NCBI GenBank assembly: GCA_963793645.1
Contig: CAWCAW010000004.1
Span: forward strand, 310,001-374,000
DNA length: 64,000 nucleotides
Reading direction: 5' to 3'
Source: CAWCAW01 sp963793645
GTDB taxonomy: Bacteria; Actinomycetota; Acidimicrobiia; Acidimicrobiales; UBA8190
Shown here in pieces: positions 36,014 to 44,060 of the stretch. Made by a program: the position numbers and the translations under genes. Numbering within the stretch: the stretch's first letter is position 1; every line of letters begins with the position of its first letter. A model generated the notes under the pieces. It did not search any database. It was not told the origin of the DNA and saw only the letters and a list, made by a program, of their open reading frames with translations.

Positions 36014-36424
36014 TCAGGAATGCATATCTTGGAGGTCGACGTCTCGAACGTGTTGACCAAAGGACCACTGGTGACCTTCGGGGTCTTCGACACCGTACGT
36101 TCGGTCTCCGTAGAACTGATCGGCGAGATCACGAAGAATGCGAGCGCCCTTGGCCGTGGCCCGCTCGTAGTGCTCGTCGACGTCATCGACGTAGACGTAG
36201 ACGTAGACGAGCTGCGTGGCGCCACCCAGACGGCTGGGACCTCGGTAGTCACCACCGGGGTTCCCCAGCATCACCACGCCGGTGCCGAGATGGATCTCGG
36301 CGTGGAGAGCCTTGCCGTCGGGATCAGTCATGCGAACGTGCTCCGTGAAACCGAAGGTGTCGACGAGCCAGTCGACCGCCGCGTCGACGTCCTCATAGAG
36401 CAGATACGGCGTGATCTGGGGCAT
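36014..36424 (-). CDS. VOC-superfamily (glyoxalase/bleomycin-resistance-like) protein
   Basis: 136 aa with the paired beta-alpha-beta-beta-beta modules of the VOC fold: YLLYEDVDAAVDWLVDTFGF at the start and YGVEDPEGHQWSFGQH at the end. The second module resembles the PhnB/YdfO-type metal-binding end (the Glu and His are expected ligands). The central strand is encoded by a (GTAGAC)n run that gives VYVYVYVDDVD. The function could be lyase, dioxygenase or drug binding. A start at 36424 (MPQITPYLLY) puts the fold at the N-terminus. Confidence 0.82.
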   Translation of the reverse strand: MPQITPYLLYEDVDAAVDWLVDTFGFTEHVRMTDPDGKALHAEIHLGTGVVMLGNPGGDYRGPSRLGGATQLVYVYVYVDDVDEHYERATAKGARILRDLADQFYGDRTYGVEDPEGHQWSFGQHVRDVDLQDMHS

Positions 36425-36479
36425 GCCCTCGGGCGGACTTTGGGCCACGGCCTCTCCTAGTTCTGCCCTTCCCCCGGCC

Positions 36480-36956
36480 TCACAATGACCACGGGGGAAT
36501 CTTCTTGCCCAGCGCCGGAAGGGTGTCAAGAAGATCATCCGTCCTGCGTAGTCGCGTTCCGAGCTCGGCGATGATCTTGCGCGTCACCGACGGCACCAGA
36601 TGGTAAAGGCTCATGAACTCCTGGCGCGACAAGACGAGCAGTCGCATGTTCGTCTGGGCCACGACGGTGGCGGTCCGCTTGCCACCGTCGAGCAAAGCCA
36701 GCTCGCCACAAAATGAACCGGGCCCCAAGGTGGCCAGGTCGACGCCCTTGCGCGAGGCGCGCGCCTTACCCTCGACGATGACGAAGAGCTCCATTCCCGG
36801 ATCGTTGCGCTTCATCAGGACCTGACCGGCCTCTACCCGGTGCTCGGTAGTAAGCGAAGCGATGCGACCCAACTCGGTTGTATTGCACGCCGAGAAGAGA
36901 TCGACGCGTCGGAGCAGCTCAACACGTTGGTTCTTGCGAAGGCGAAGCACGGCCAT
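36480..36956 (-). CDS. Stand-alone cyclic-nucleotide-binding domain protein
   Basis: 158 aa. One cNMP-binding beta barrel covers about residues 15-130: VDLFSACNTTELGRIASL, AGQVLMKRNDPGMELFVI, and the phosphate-binding cassette GSFCGELALLDGGKRTATV with its Glu and Arg. There is no helix-turn-helix, so it is not a Crp-type regulator; such small proteins may act as partner subunits. The N-terminal MAVLRLRKNQRVELLRR is basic. A related pair of cNBDs is fused to an MFS protein at 52255-54297. Confidence 0.88.
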   Translation of the reverse strand: MAVLRLRKNQRVELLRRVDLFSACNTTELGRIASLTTEHRVEAGQVLMKRNDPGMELFVIVEGKARASRKGVDLATLGPGSFCGELALLDGGKRTATVVAQTNMRLLVLSRQEFMSLYHLVPSVTRKIIAELGTRLRRTDDLLDTLPALGKKIPPWSL

Positions 36957-37163
36957 GAACGAGCCTCCTTTGGTCTAGGGCAACGGGTGAATACCTGTTG
37001 CGGGGCCCCGTGGCCCAAGCTTGCCTCAAACACGTCGTGCCCTGACGTAACAGTTGCCATCCACCGGTGACGCCAGGACGGGCGCTCCTCCCTTGCGGCC
37101 TTGTTGCTTGTACTTACTGATTGTTGTAGATGCCATCTAGCGGCCCCGGCGGTCGCCCGTAAC

Positions 37164-37712
37164 ATGAAAAGGCCCAGTTCCGTAGCCAGTTCGACAACCA
37201 CAGCGAGGGAGCCGACGGTGGTCCCCCACGACCTCACGGTGTTTTTTCACCGCCAGCTCGGCCGTGCCGGCACGTTGATCGGGTTGCTGTTCGTCTCCAT
37301 CCAGCTTCGCTACGACGAGATCCTTGGAACCACCGGCCAGACCCACAGTCGCGCCGTGGCCAACGCCGCCTTTACAGCCTTGGCCAACGCCTTGGCGGTC
37401 TCGTTGTGGGCACTCGTTCCTAACGTGAATCTCGGCTAACCGGCCGGCGTCGTCGCTCTCTTTTGTGTCTATTCGACTCTCAGATCGCATCTCAGGCAGG
37501 CCCGCCCGAAGGCGCTGTCGCTGAGCCTCTTGGGCTTCTCGCTCGGGGTCTACGTCTGTCAGGTCGTCATTTGCGTTTTGCTAGTCATCCATCCGCATGA
37601 TCACAGCGACGTCGACATCCTTGCCTACGGCGTGTTTGCCGCTATGGCCGCCGGCTTGAGCCGCTGTTGGCGGCTCCTGCAATCCAATGAATCGGCGGCA
37701 GCGAGCCCTTGA
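37164..37712 (+). pseudogene. Four-helix membrane protein interrupted by an in-frame TAA
   Basis: The frame from the ATG at 37164 is open through two membrane helices, stops at TAA 37437-37439 and then continues in the same frame to 37712 with two more. Helices include GRAGTLIGLLFVSIQL, AFTALANALAVSLWALVP, LLGFSLGVYVCQVVICVLLV and VFAAMAAGLSRCW. VNLG before the TAA and PAGVVALF after it read like one continuous helix-loop, so a single-base nonsense change best explains it. I do not recognise the family. No clear ribosome-binding site precedes the ATG; GTG near 37218 is an alternative. Confidence 0.55.
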
Positions 37713-37736
37713 TTCGGCCGTGAGACGGGTCGCTCG

Positions 37737-38225
37737 TCACGCCCCCGGTGCTGTGGACCGATAGCCGCCCCCGACAACGGTGCGGGCGAGAATGCCAAGC
37801 GTGGCTCGCAGCGCGCCCTCCGAAATGATCGGAAATATCCCCTGGTACACCGGGTTGATGGAGGACCAGTCGTAGTACGAGGTGACCAGCGTCCCACTGT
37901 CTTGTGGCTCGAGGAGATAGCCGTAGACGTGGCCGATGGGCGGATCGAGTTGACCGAAGATCGTCCACGCGATCTCACGATCAGGTACGAGCTTCACGAT
38001 CGACACCGTCACGTCGTAGAGCCCCATGGGGAAATCGTTGAGGGCCTCGCGGTCCATGTGCACGACGAAGGTGTCACCCACCGCTGTGACAGCCGCCCCG
38101 TCGGCATCCATCAGCATGCCCGAGCTGTCGATGGCCACATGCCCGTGAGGATCGCTGAGCAACCGGAAGATCGGGGCCGCCTCGGCGGCAATGGTTCGCT
38201 GTACCTCGATGCGTTCTTCGCTCAT
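37737..38225 (-). CDS. SRPBCC / polyketide-cyclase-like protein
   Basis: 162 aa. The START/Bet v1-type fold is suggested by IEVQRTIAAEAAPIFRLLSDP at the N-terminus, the central YDVTVSIVKLVPDREIAWT strands and the long C-terminal helix GIFPIISEGALRATLGILAR. These proteins bind hydrophobic ligands in a cavity; a few are cyclases or hydratases. The ligand is unknown. It sits just downstream of the ABC exporter genes on the same strand, with about 48 bp between. Confidence 0.85.
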   Translation of the reverse strand: MSEERIEVQRTIAAEAAPIFRLLSDPHGHVAIDSSGMLMDADGAAVTAVGDTFVVHMDREALNDFPMGLYDVTVSIVKLVPDREIAWTIFGQLDPPIGHVYGYLLEPQDSGTLVTSYYDWSSINPVYQGIFPIISEGALRATLGILARTVVGGGYRSTAPGA

Positions 38226-38272
38226 GCTCGTCTCCTGTCCTGGACGCGTCGACCCACGGTCGGTGGCCTTGT

Positions 38273-39067
38273 CTAGCTGAGGATGTCCTTACGCCCAAAC
38301 CACCACCATCCGATACCGAGGAACACGACCACATACGGCACCTGCAAGATGACGCCCCGAAGGAGGACCGAGCCCTGGTTGGCCTGGAAGAACAAGGCCT
38401 GCCACGCGTTGAGGTAGTGGGTGGGAAAGAGGTAGCTGATGCCGTTGAGAGGGGCGATGTTGTTGAGGATCTGCGACACCACGCCAAGCCCGACTCCCCC
38501 GGCCACGGCCCCGATGGGCTTGTTGGTCATGGTCGACAACATGAAGGCGAGCGCGATGTAGGCGCCTTGGCTCCATGCCACGAACAGCGCCCCAATGGCG
38601 AGGCGGCCGATGGCGCCGGCGGCGGAGAGCGACACCATGGTGGGCGTCTGCACCGAGTGCCAGCCGAAGGCCAAGGTGCCCACCACCAAACCGACGACGG
38701 GAACGACGAAGGTAGCGATGACCGACAAGGCGACGGCCACGGTCAACTTGGCGGCCAGCAAACGACCCCGACCCACGGGCCGCACCAGCAAGTAGCGCAA
38801 CGTTCCCCAGTCGGCCTCACCGGCCACGGTCTCCCCCGCGAACAAAGACACCACCACGACGAGGAGGAACACGCTGACGGCGGTGAGGGACTCTATCGAC
38901 AGGTTGATCCCCGACGACGACGCCAGATCGGTGAAGTTGGGGGCGCCTGCTTGGGAGGGATGGGCCTTCAGCGCCGCCGCCAGGATGATCGGGATGAGGG
39001 CGACGAGGCCCATGCCGACGTACGTGCGTACCCGCCACACCTGCTTGCGCGCCTCGACCGTGATCAC
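38273..39067 (-). CDS. ABC-2 type transporter permease
   Basis: 264 aa with six membrane helices, among them YVGMGLVALIPIILAAAL, TAVSVFLLVVVVSLFAG and VPYVVVFLGIGWWWFG. ETVAGEADWGTLRYLLVRPV is the typical cytoplasmic loop of ABC-2 permeases. The GTG start overlaps the ATPase stop as GTGA, so the two make one exporter. Substrate unknown; similar pairs export antibiotics, lipids or polysaccharide precursors. Confidence 0.9.
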   Translation of the reverse strand: MITVEARKQVWRVRTYVGMGLVALIPIILAAALKAHPSQAGAPNFTDLASSSGINLSIESLTAVSVFLLVVVVSLFAGETVAGEADWGTLRYLLVRPVGRGRLLAAKLTVAVALSVIATFVVPVVGLVVGTLAFGWHSVQTPTMVSLSAAGAIGRLAIGALFVAWSQGAYIALAFMLSTMTNKPIGAVAGGVGLGVVSQILNNIAPLNGISYLFPTHYLNAWQALFFQANQGSVLLRGVILQVPYVVVFLGIGWWWFGRKDILS

Positions 39068-39978
39068 TGGTCGCCTGCATCGCTGAGGAGCCCAATGAAT
39101 GCGTCCTCGAGCCGGTGGCGTGCCGTAATGGTCTCCACGCCCACCTCGGCGTGCACCAGGGCGGCCACGACGTCTTTGCGCGCCAGCCCTTCGAGCTCGA
39201 GCGATATGCCGCTGACGTGGACGTGACAGGACCGAACGCCTGGCATGTCGCCGAGGACGGCGCAGGCACGCGCTACGTCATCGACCTCCAAGGAGACCGT
39301 GGTGGCGGCCCCGACCAGCTCGGCAACCGCCCCGTGCGCCACCAGACGCCCATGGTTCACGACGGCGACGTGATCACAAAGCTGCTCCACCTCGCTCAGA
39401 AGATGGCTGGACAACAACACCGTCGTGCCGCCTGCCGCAGCCTCTCGGATCACCCCTCGCACGTCGCGTGTTTGCTGGGGGTCGAGCCCGTTGGTGGGCT
39501 CGTCGAGGATGAGCAGATCGGGGTGCCCGAGAAGTGCTTGAGCCAGTCCCAGCCTCTGGCGCATGCCCTGCGAATACGTCTTGAACTTCCTGTCGATGGC
39601 ACTGCCTAAGGCGGCCAACTCGAGAGCCCGGTCAATGTTCGACTCCGACATGGAAGCCCCTCCGGCCCGCCAGAACAGCTCCAGATTGCGGCGTCCTGAC
39701 AGGTGGGGGACGAAGCCCGGCGAATCGACCAGGACGCCGACGCGTCGCAGCACCCGAGCACCGGATCTCACCACCTCGCCGAACAGGCGAACCTGGCCGC
39801 TGCTGGGGTGGATCAGTCCCACCAGCATGCGCATGGTGGTCGTCTTGCCGGCTCCATTCGGACCGAGCATCCCGAAGACGCTGCCGGGTTCGACCGTCAA
39901 GTTGAGCTGATCGACGGCCAGCACGTCACGGCTGTAGCGCTTGGTCAGGTCCTCGATGACGATGGGGCTTTGCGACAC
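39064..39978 (-). CDS. ABC transporter ATP-binding protein (ABC-2 exporter)
   Basis: 304 aa from GTG 39978, with GGGAGAGCG upstream. Walker A is GPNGAGKTT, the signature YSQGMRQR, Walker B LLILDEPTNGLDP and the switch LLSSHLLSE. The C-terminal 90 residues form the small domain of DrrA-type ATPases. It powers the permease encoded immediately downstream. The frame-open extension to 40161 is antisense to the methyltransferase and is not counted. Confidence 0.93.
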   Translation of the reverse strand: MSQSPIVIEDLTKRYSRDVLAVDQLNLTVEPGSVFGMLGPNGAGKTTTMRMLVGLIHPSSGQVRLFGEVVRSGARVLRRVGVLVDSPGFVPHLSGRRNLELFWRAGGASMSESNIDRALELAALGSAIDRKFKTYSQGMRQRLGLAQALLGHPDLLILDEPTNGLDPQQTRDVRGVIREAAAGGTTVLLSSHLLSEVEQLCDHVAVVNHGRLVAHGAVAELVGAATTVSLEVDDVARACAVLGDMPGVRSCHVHVSGISLELEGLARKDVVAALVHAEVGVETITARHRLEDAFIGLLSDAGDQ

Positions 39979-40109
39979 CGCTCTCCCGTTTCGCGGTCGA
40001 TCCACCTCGCGACCCGCCTCCGGGACACTAGCGAGCGGGGCAGGCCCAATCCATGGCGCCGCCCTGCGACGTCGGCGCAGCACCTGGCACCCACCAGTAA
40101 GGTCGGAGC

Positions 40110-40973
40110 GTGACAGAAGGCAATCCGATTCCTGCCGACGTCCCCCTTTCCCACCTGCCACAACAGGAAAAATCGAAACGCGCCGGCAGCTTTGGTGGCG
40201 TGGCCACCCACTACGAGCGCTTCCGCCCCGGGCCGCCGACAGCGTCAGTGGACTGGATCCTTCCCGAGCACGTGCACCGTATCGTCGATCTCGGAGCCGG
40301 CACCGGGGCCTTGTCGAGGCTCCTTGTCGACAGGGCCGATCATGTCGTAGCCGTCGAGCCCGACGACCGTATGCGCTCAGTTCTGGTCGAAGAAGTTCCC
40401 GGCGTGGAAACCGTGACAGGGCGAGGCGAATCGATCCCGCTCCCCGACGGGAGCGCCGATGCCGTGCTGGCGTCTTCGTCGTGGCACTGGATGGACCCGG
40501 TCCCCACCCTTCACGAGGTGGCTCGGGTGCTTGGGCCGGGTGGGACCCTCGGCGTGGTGTGGTCCGGACCGGATCCCGAAGGTCCTTTCGTGGTTCAGGC
40601 CCGAGCGCTCATGACGGGACAAGGGGGCGGATCCGGCGCGCCAACACCGGGCTCCTCCGCGCCGGCCAATGAGTTCGCGGGCTTGATCATGGGTGACGTG
40701 GACCGGCCCGCGTCGATTCTCGAGATCCCGCCCGGTGTTCCCTTTGACCAGCCCGAGCGTCGGGTCTTCACGTGGGATGTCGCTCTCACCGCCGATGATC
40801 TCATCGGGTTGTTGGGCACTTTCAGTTGGATCATCACCATGGCCGCACAGACACGTGCCGCCGTGCTCGCGGAGGCGCGCCGGCTCTTGCGGGAGCTGCT
40901 CGGCGTTGAAGGTGACGTCACCGTCGACGTGGCCTTTCGCGCCGAAGGCTGGCGGACGCACCGGCACGGCTGA
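40110..40973 (+). CDS. SAM-dependent methyltransferase (class I, methyltransf_11-like)
   Basis: 287 aa from GTG 40110. Motif I is IVDLGAGTGALSRLL, the acidic strand-2 end is VVAVEPDDRMRSVL, and SADAVLASSSWHWMDP is strand 4, as in UbiE/BioC-like methyltransferases. GPGGTLGVVW is the post-III motif. The acceptor is unknown. It is divergent from the ABC exporter. A hairpin covers its stop codon (40970-40992). Confidence 0.9.
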   Translation: MTEGNPIPADVPLSHLPQQEKSKRAGSFGGVATHYERFRPGPPTASVDWILPEHVHRIVDLGAGTGALSRLLVDRADHVVAVEPDDRMRSVLVEEVPGVETVTGRGESIPLPDGSADAVLASSSWHWMDPVPTLHEVARVLGPGGTLGVVWSGPDPEGPFVVQARALMTGQGGGSGAPTPGSSAPANEFAGLIMGDVDRPASILEIPPGVPFDQPERRVFTWDVALTADDLIGLLGTFSWIITMAAQTRAAVLAEARRLLRELLGVEGDVTVDVAFRAEGWRTHRHG

Positions 40974-40992
40974 ATCAGGAGAGGTGATTCAG
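40970..40992 (+). promoter_or_regulatory. 8-bp hairpin over the methyltransferase stop with a Shine-Dalgarno-like loop
   Basis: CTGAATCA (40970-40977) pairs perfectly with TGATTCAG (40985-40992). The loop GGAGAGG would hold a ribosome-binding site for the GTG at 40992. It could be a terminator-like structure without a T tract, or control translation of a short downstream frame. Function is inferred only. Confidence 0.35.
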
Positions 40993-41264
40993 TGCCGTCT
41001 GTGTCAATTTTGCATTCATCCACGAGGCCTTCGACAAGGGCCCAGACACACACCCCGAGGACCACGACGACACCGACACCAAGTAGAGCGAACCTTCAGC
41101 TACGGGCGTTTCTGCGGCTAGGTCCCGTCTGCGCCCTGAGGCGACACCCGGCGACGGTTCGTCTGACTCGTCACATCGCCTTTGTGAAGTCCGACCAGCC
41201 CCGACCCGATCCTGAAGTGTTCGTGACCTGCCCGTGCGGCAGGCGTTCCGTGCCCAATCCCTAG
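40992..41264 (+). CDS. Doubtful 90-aa frame in an otherwise empty stretch
   Basis: The 350 bp from 40974 to 41323 hold no recognisable gene. The best candidate begins at GTG 40992 after AGGAGAGG and encodes a Thr/Pro/Arg-rich product ending EVFVTCPCGRRSVPNP. Amino-acid use is unlike the neighbours. A different frame nearby reads EAFDKGPDTHPEDHDDTDTK but has no start codon. I consider coding unlikely but the ribosome-binding site is good. Confidence 0.2.
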   Translation: MPSVSILHSSTRPSTRAQTHTPRTTTTPTPSRANLQLRAFLRLGPVCALRRHPATVRLTRHIAFVKSDQPRPDPEVFVTCPCGRRSVPNP

Positions 41265-41323
41265 GTTGGGATTGCCATACCGCCCATCTCCCGAACCGCC
41301 GCTCCCGTCGGGCAACACACTGC

Positions 41324-41527
41324 TCAGGTAAGGCGGAACGTGAAGGACTCGACCGTCCATCCGTCTTTCGTCAGGTCGTCATGAGCCCGCACCTCCCAGG
41401 AGAACCCGCTCTCACCCATGAGGCGCTGAAGGTGCCCGAGGTCACCTGAGGTGCCGAAGAAAAACCAGCGCCCTCCCCTGAGTCCTCCGAAGAACCGCTT
41501 CATGGCTCCGTAGTCTTCGTCGCTCAT
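41324..41527 (-). CDS. Small protein of unknown function
   Basis: 67 aa starting MSDEDYGAMKRFFGGLRGGR and continuing WFFFGTSGDLGHLQRLMGE and GWTVESFTFRLT. The alternation of a helix and three short strands looks like a single alpha/beta domain, somewhat like RraB-type regulators, but similarity is too weak to name it. GTG at 41560 would add 11 residues. It precedes the convergent 350-bp gap and lies about 70 bp from the next gene on its strand. Confidence 0.55.
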   Translation of the reverse strand: MSDEDYGAMKRFFGGLRGGRWFFFGTSGDLGHLQRLMGESGFSWEVRAHDDLTKDGWTVESFTFRLT

Positions 41528-41599
41528 CGCCGATTCGAAAGGTGGCGGGACTCTCTCCACGGTGCGCGTCGATCAGAGACGTCGCCACGGAAGGGACGA

Positions 41600-42217
41600 T
41601 TACCCCCACGCCGGCGGCCGCGGCAGGCCGTCACGCCACAACCGTCCATACAGCCATGCCAATTCATCGACGGGCGCGTCGAAGCTCGGCATGCCCGTGG
41701 CCGGTGTCAATCTCGGCCACAGGCGTTCGCGGGTCCGAGGGAGCCACTCCATCACGAAGTCCTCGGGCCAGTCCGTATACGACACCCCGACGTCGAGATC
41801 GACGAGATGCACTTCCACTTCTTGCCAACGACGTGAAGGCAGCTCGAACAAGAAACGTGTCTGGCCGCTGGAGTCCCGTGACCTGCCCAACCAAGCCGCC
41901 GCGGCGATGCTGCGCCACGCTCGGTCAAGGGCGAGCGCCGACGTCCGCACGTCTTCAAGCAGTTCCGCCGCAGCGCGGCGCGACCCCCGCTCGATCTCCT
42001 CCTCTCGACCCTCCGCTCCCCCTTCGTACTGATCGATCACTTCGCCGCGCACAGCCGCCTCGACACGTCGGACGTGACTGTCGCAGTTCCGAGCCAGATG
42101 GGTCAGCACATGTCCGACGGACCACCCGGGCAATCTCGTGGCGCGTCGGGCGTGATCGTCGGTCAGCGCCTCGATGGCCACCAACATTCGCCCGTTGGCG
42201 TCGGTGACTCTGGCCAT
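41600..42217 (-). CDS. Mycothiol-dependent maleylpyruvate isomerase-like (MDMPI/DinB-fold) protein
   Basis: 205 aa. The DinB-type four-helix N-terminal domain contains LPGWSVGHVLTHLARNCDSH, in which His residues are metal ligands, and QEVEVHLVDLDVGVSY supplies the third His. MDMPI-family proteins use mycothiol as cofactor in aromatic catabolism or act as unspecified thiol transferases, consistent with an actinobacterial host. The C-terminal domain is short. The reaction here cannot be read from sequence. Confidence 0.82.
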   Translation of the reverse strand: MARVTDANGRMLVAIEALTDDHARRATRLPGWSVGHVLTHLARNCDSHVRRVEAAVRGEVIDQYEGGAEGREEEIERGSRRAAAELLEDVRTSALALDRAWRSIAAAAWLGRSRDSSGQTRFLFELPSRRWQEVEVHLVDLDVGVSYTDWPEDFVMEWLPRTRERLWPRLTPATGMPSFDAPVDELAWLYGRLWRDGLPRPPAWG

Positions 42218-42385
42218 GTCGGATTCAGGAACGACGATGGCTCCACGCTACCGAATCACCCCGTGGACACCCGTGGCTGGAATCACTTTCACGCTCGGGT
42301 GTCGAGAACAGCGGGTACTCGGGCTCATGGCCAAGAGTCAGGACTCGATTCCCCACCCGCGACCGGCCCCACTACCGTTGAGCCC

Positions 42386-42742
42386 ATGGCCGGGACCCTC
42401 GATCGCCGTGTGCTGCTGCGCTATCGCGTCATGGCCTATACGACCGCCGTGCTGCTCATCGTGCTCGTCTTCGTGGGGATCCCGCTGCAGATCTGGGACC
42501 ACCAATTGCTGGTGGTCAAGGTGGTGGGGACCCTGCACGGCTACCTCTACATCGTGTACCTGATCGTCGCCTTCGATTTCACCCGCAAGATGCGGGTCCC
42601 ACTTCCCTTCATGATCCTGGTGCTTTTGGCCGGCACGGTGCCTTTCGCCGCCATCGTGGCGGAGCGGCTCCTCACCCGGCGCTACAACACGGTTGTGGCC
42701 GTGGCACCCCCTCCCACGGCGGCGCACGCACCAGAGCCATGA
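42386..42742 (+). CDS. DUF3817 integral membrane protein
   Basis: 118 aa with three membrane helices: YTTAVLLIVLVFVGIPLQIW, HGYLYIVYLIVAFDF (family signature) and PFMILVLLAGTVPFAAIVA. The C-terminus is Ala/Pro rich. DUF3817 proteins are common in actinobacteria and of unknown role. It is the first gene of a four-gene operon; its stop overlaps the next ATG as ATGA. Confidence 0.85.
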   Translation: MAGTLDRRVLLRYRVMAYTTAVLLIVLVFVGIPLQIWDHQLLVVKVVGTLHGYLYIVYLIVAFDFTRKMRVPLPFMILVLLAGTVPFAAIVAERLLTRRYNTVVAVAPPPTAAHAPEP

Positions 42743-43227
42743 CGACATTCCCCGCGTCCGGCATCCCGGGCGAGGACCAACCCCGGTCTGTCAGCTGGTG
42801 GACAAAGCGCGCCGTGATCGCCCACATCGCCCTGGTGATCTGGGTGCCGGGATGCGCGGTAGCGGCCTGGTGGCAGGTGGGGATCGCGCTCGGGGGCGAC
42901 AGCCTGGGATGGGTCTACTCCGTCATGTGGCCGTGCTTCGCCGTGTTCGGCATCATCTTTTGGTGGTACCTGGTCCATGACGATCCCGACTCCCTCGGTG
43001 CCCGCGGCCTGCGCCGCGCCCAGGAGGCCGGTGGCGGCGGCCCGGTGGCGGGTTCGATAGCGGCGGTTACCAGCCCGTCTCACGATGCGAAGGGTGGCGC
43101 CCCCTCCCCGCTGACGAAGGGGGCCGATCCGCACGATGGCGAGGATTCCGGCGATGCGGAGCTGGCTGCGTACAACGCCTATCTGGCCTCGTTGGCCGAG
43201 CAGCCCAAGAGCTGGCGGCGCCCATGA
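42739..43227 (+). CDS. Two-helix membrane protein with acidic tail
   Basis: 162 aa. Membrane helices are AVIAHIALVIWVPGCAVAAWW and WVYSVMWPCFAVFGIIFWWY. The remaining half is a flexible cytoplasmic tail with GGGG, a poorly structured Ser/Pro segment and a final helix AELAAYNAYLASLAEQPKSW. The last motif is seen in proteins placed beside DUF3817 in actinobacteria. Function unknown. ATGA overlap on the left and about 30 bp to the next gene on the right. Confidence 0.75.
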   Translation: MTTFPASGIPGEDQPRSVSWWTKRAVIAHIALVIWVPGCAVAAWWQVGIALGGDSLGWVYSVMWPCFAVFGIIFWWYLVHDDPDSLGARGLRRAQEAGGGGPVAGSIAAVTSPSHDAKGGAPSPLTKGADPHDGEDSGDAELAAYNAYLASLAEQPKSWRRP

Positions 43228-43259
43228 CAGCCCATCCTCGCGCCCGATAGGTTCAGCCC

Positions 43260-44060
43260 GTGACCCAGCTCTACGGCACCTTCATCGGTCGCTGGTACGT
43301 CACCGCCCTCGGTGCCACGTTCCTGTGGCGGGCATCGCGCCACCTCGGCTGGCGTAAGACCATCGTGTACTCGGCCATTGCGCTCGGAGTTGGCATCGTG
43401 GCCGAGAACGGGTCCGTGCACTTCGGCTTTCCGTACACGACCTACGCCTTCAACGCCGCCCTGCGCAAGAAGGAGATCTTCGTGGGCGACGTACCGCTCA
43501 TGGTGCCGATGTCCTATACGTTTCTCGGCTACTTCGGCTTTGCGGCCGGACGGATGGTGGCCAGTGGCCCCCGGCACACTCGGGCACGGCGCCCCTGGCA
43601 GGAATTCCTTCTCGCTCTCATTTTGACCGTGTGGGCACTGTGGATCATCGACCCCGTGTCGCGCCTCGGTTCGCGATGGTTCCTCGGTGACGTCTTTCAT
43701 TACCGAGGCCCGGGGTTCTGGTTCGGTCTGCCCCTGGCCAGCCAAGCCGGCTTCACCTTGACGGCAGGTGTACTGATATCGGTGCTCATGTGGCTCACCC
43801 GTCATGAGCCCGATCGGCCCGTGGCCCACTGGCGAGATCATCCCCACCTGGTGGCGTTGATCACGTACAACGTCGAGGTGGTGTGGTTGGCGGTGGTCGC
43901 CTTTGTGCTGGGCGCCGACGAGATCGGTGGTGCCGCCGTGCTCATCTGGATCCCCGCCCTGGCCCTGACCACTGTCATGTGGAGCAACATGAACCTCATC
44001 GGCAACGCCCCTGCCCAAAGCGACATGGCCCACACAGCCAGATCGGGTGAATCCTCATGA
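43260..44060 (+). CDS. CruF/DUF422-like carotenoid biosynthesis membrane protein
   Basis: 266 aa with seven or so membrane helices. The family core is visible in GIVAENGSVHFGFPYTTYAF (a Glu-containing helix) and DVPLMVPMSYTFLGYFGF. DUF422 proteins include CruF hydratase, which adds water to the ends of C40/C50 carotenoids, and related enzymes. DPVSRLGSRWFLGDVFHYRG is the second conserved loop. It begins at GTG 43260 and overlaps the P450 start by four bases. The pair suggests tailoring of a carotenoid or similar isoprenoid. No crtB or crtI lies in the window. Confidence 0.8.
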   Translation: MTQLYGTFIGRWYVTALGATFLWRASRHLGWRKTIVYSAIALGVGIVAENGSVHFGFPYTTYAFNAALRKKEIFVGDVPLMVPMSYTFLGYFGFAAGRMVASGPRHTRARRPWQEFLLALILTVWALWIIDPVSRLGSRWFLGDVFHYRGPGFWFGLPLASQAGFTLTAGVLISVLMWLTRHEPDRPVAHWRDHPHLVALITYNVEVVWLAVVAFVLGADEIGGAAVLIWIPALALTTVMWSNMNLIGNAPAQSDMAHTARSGESS

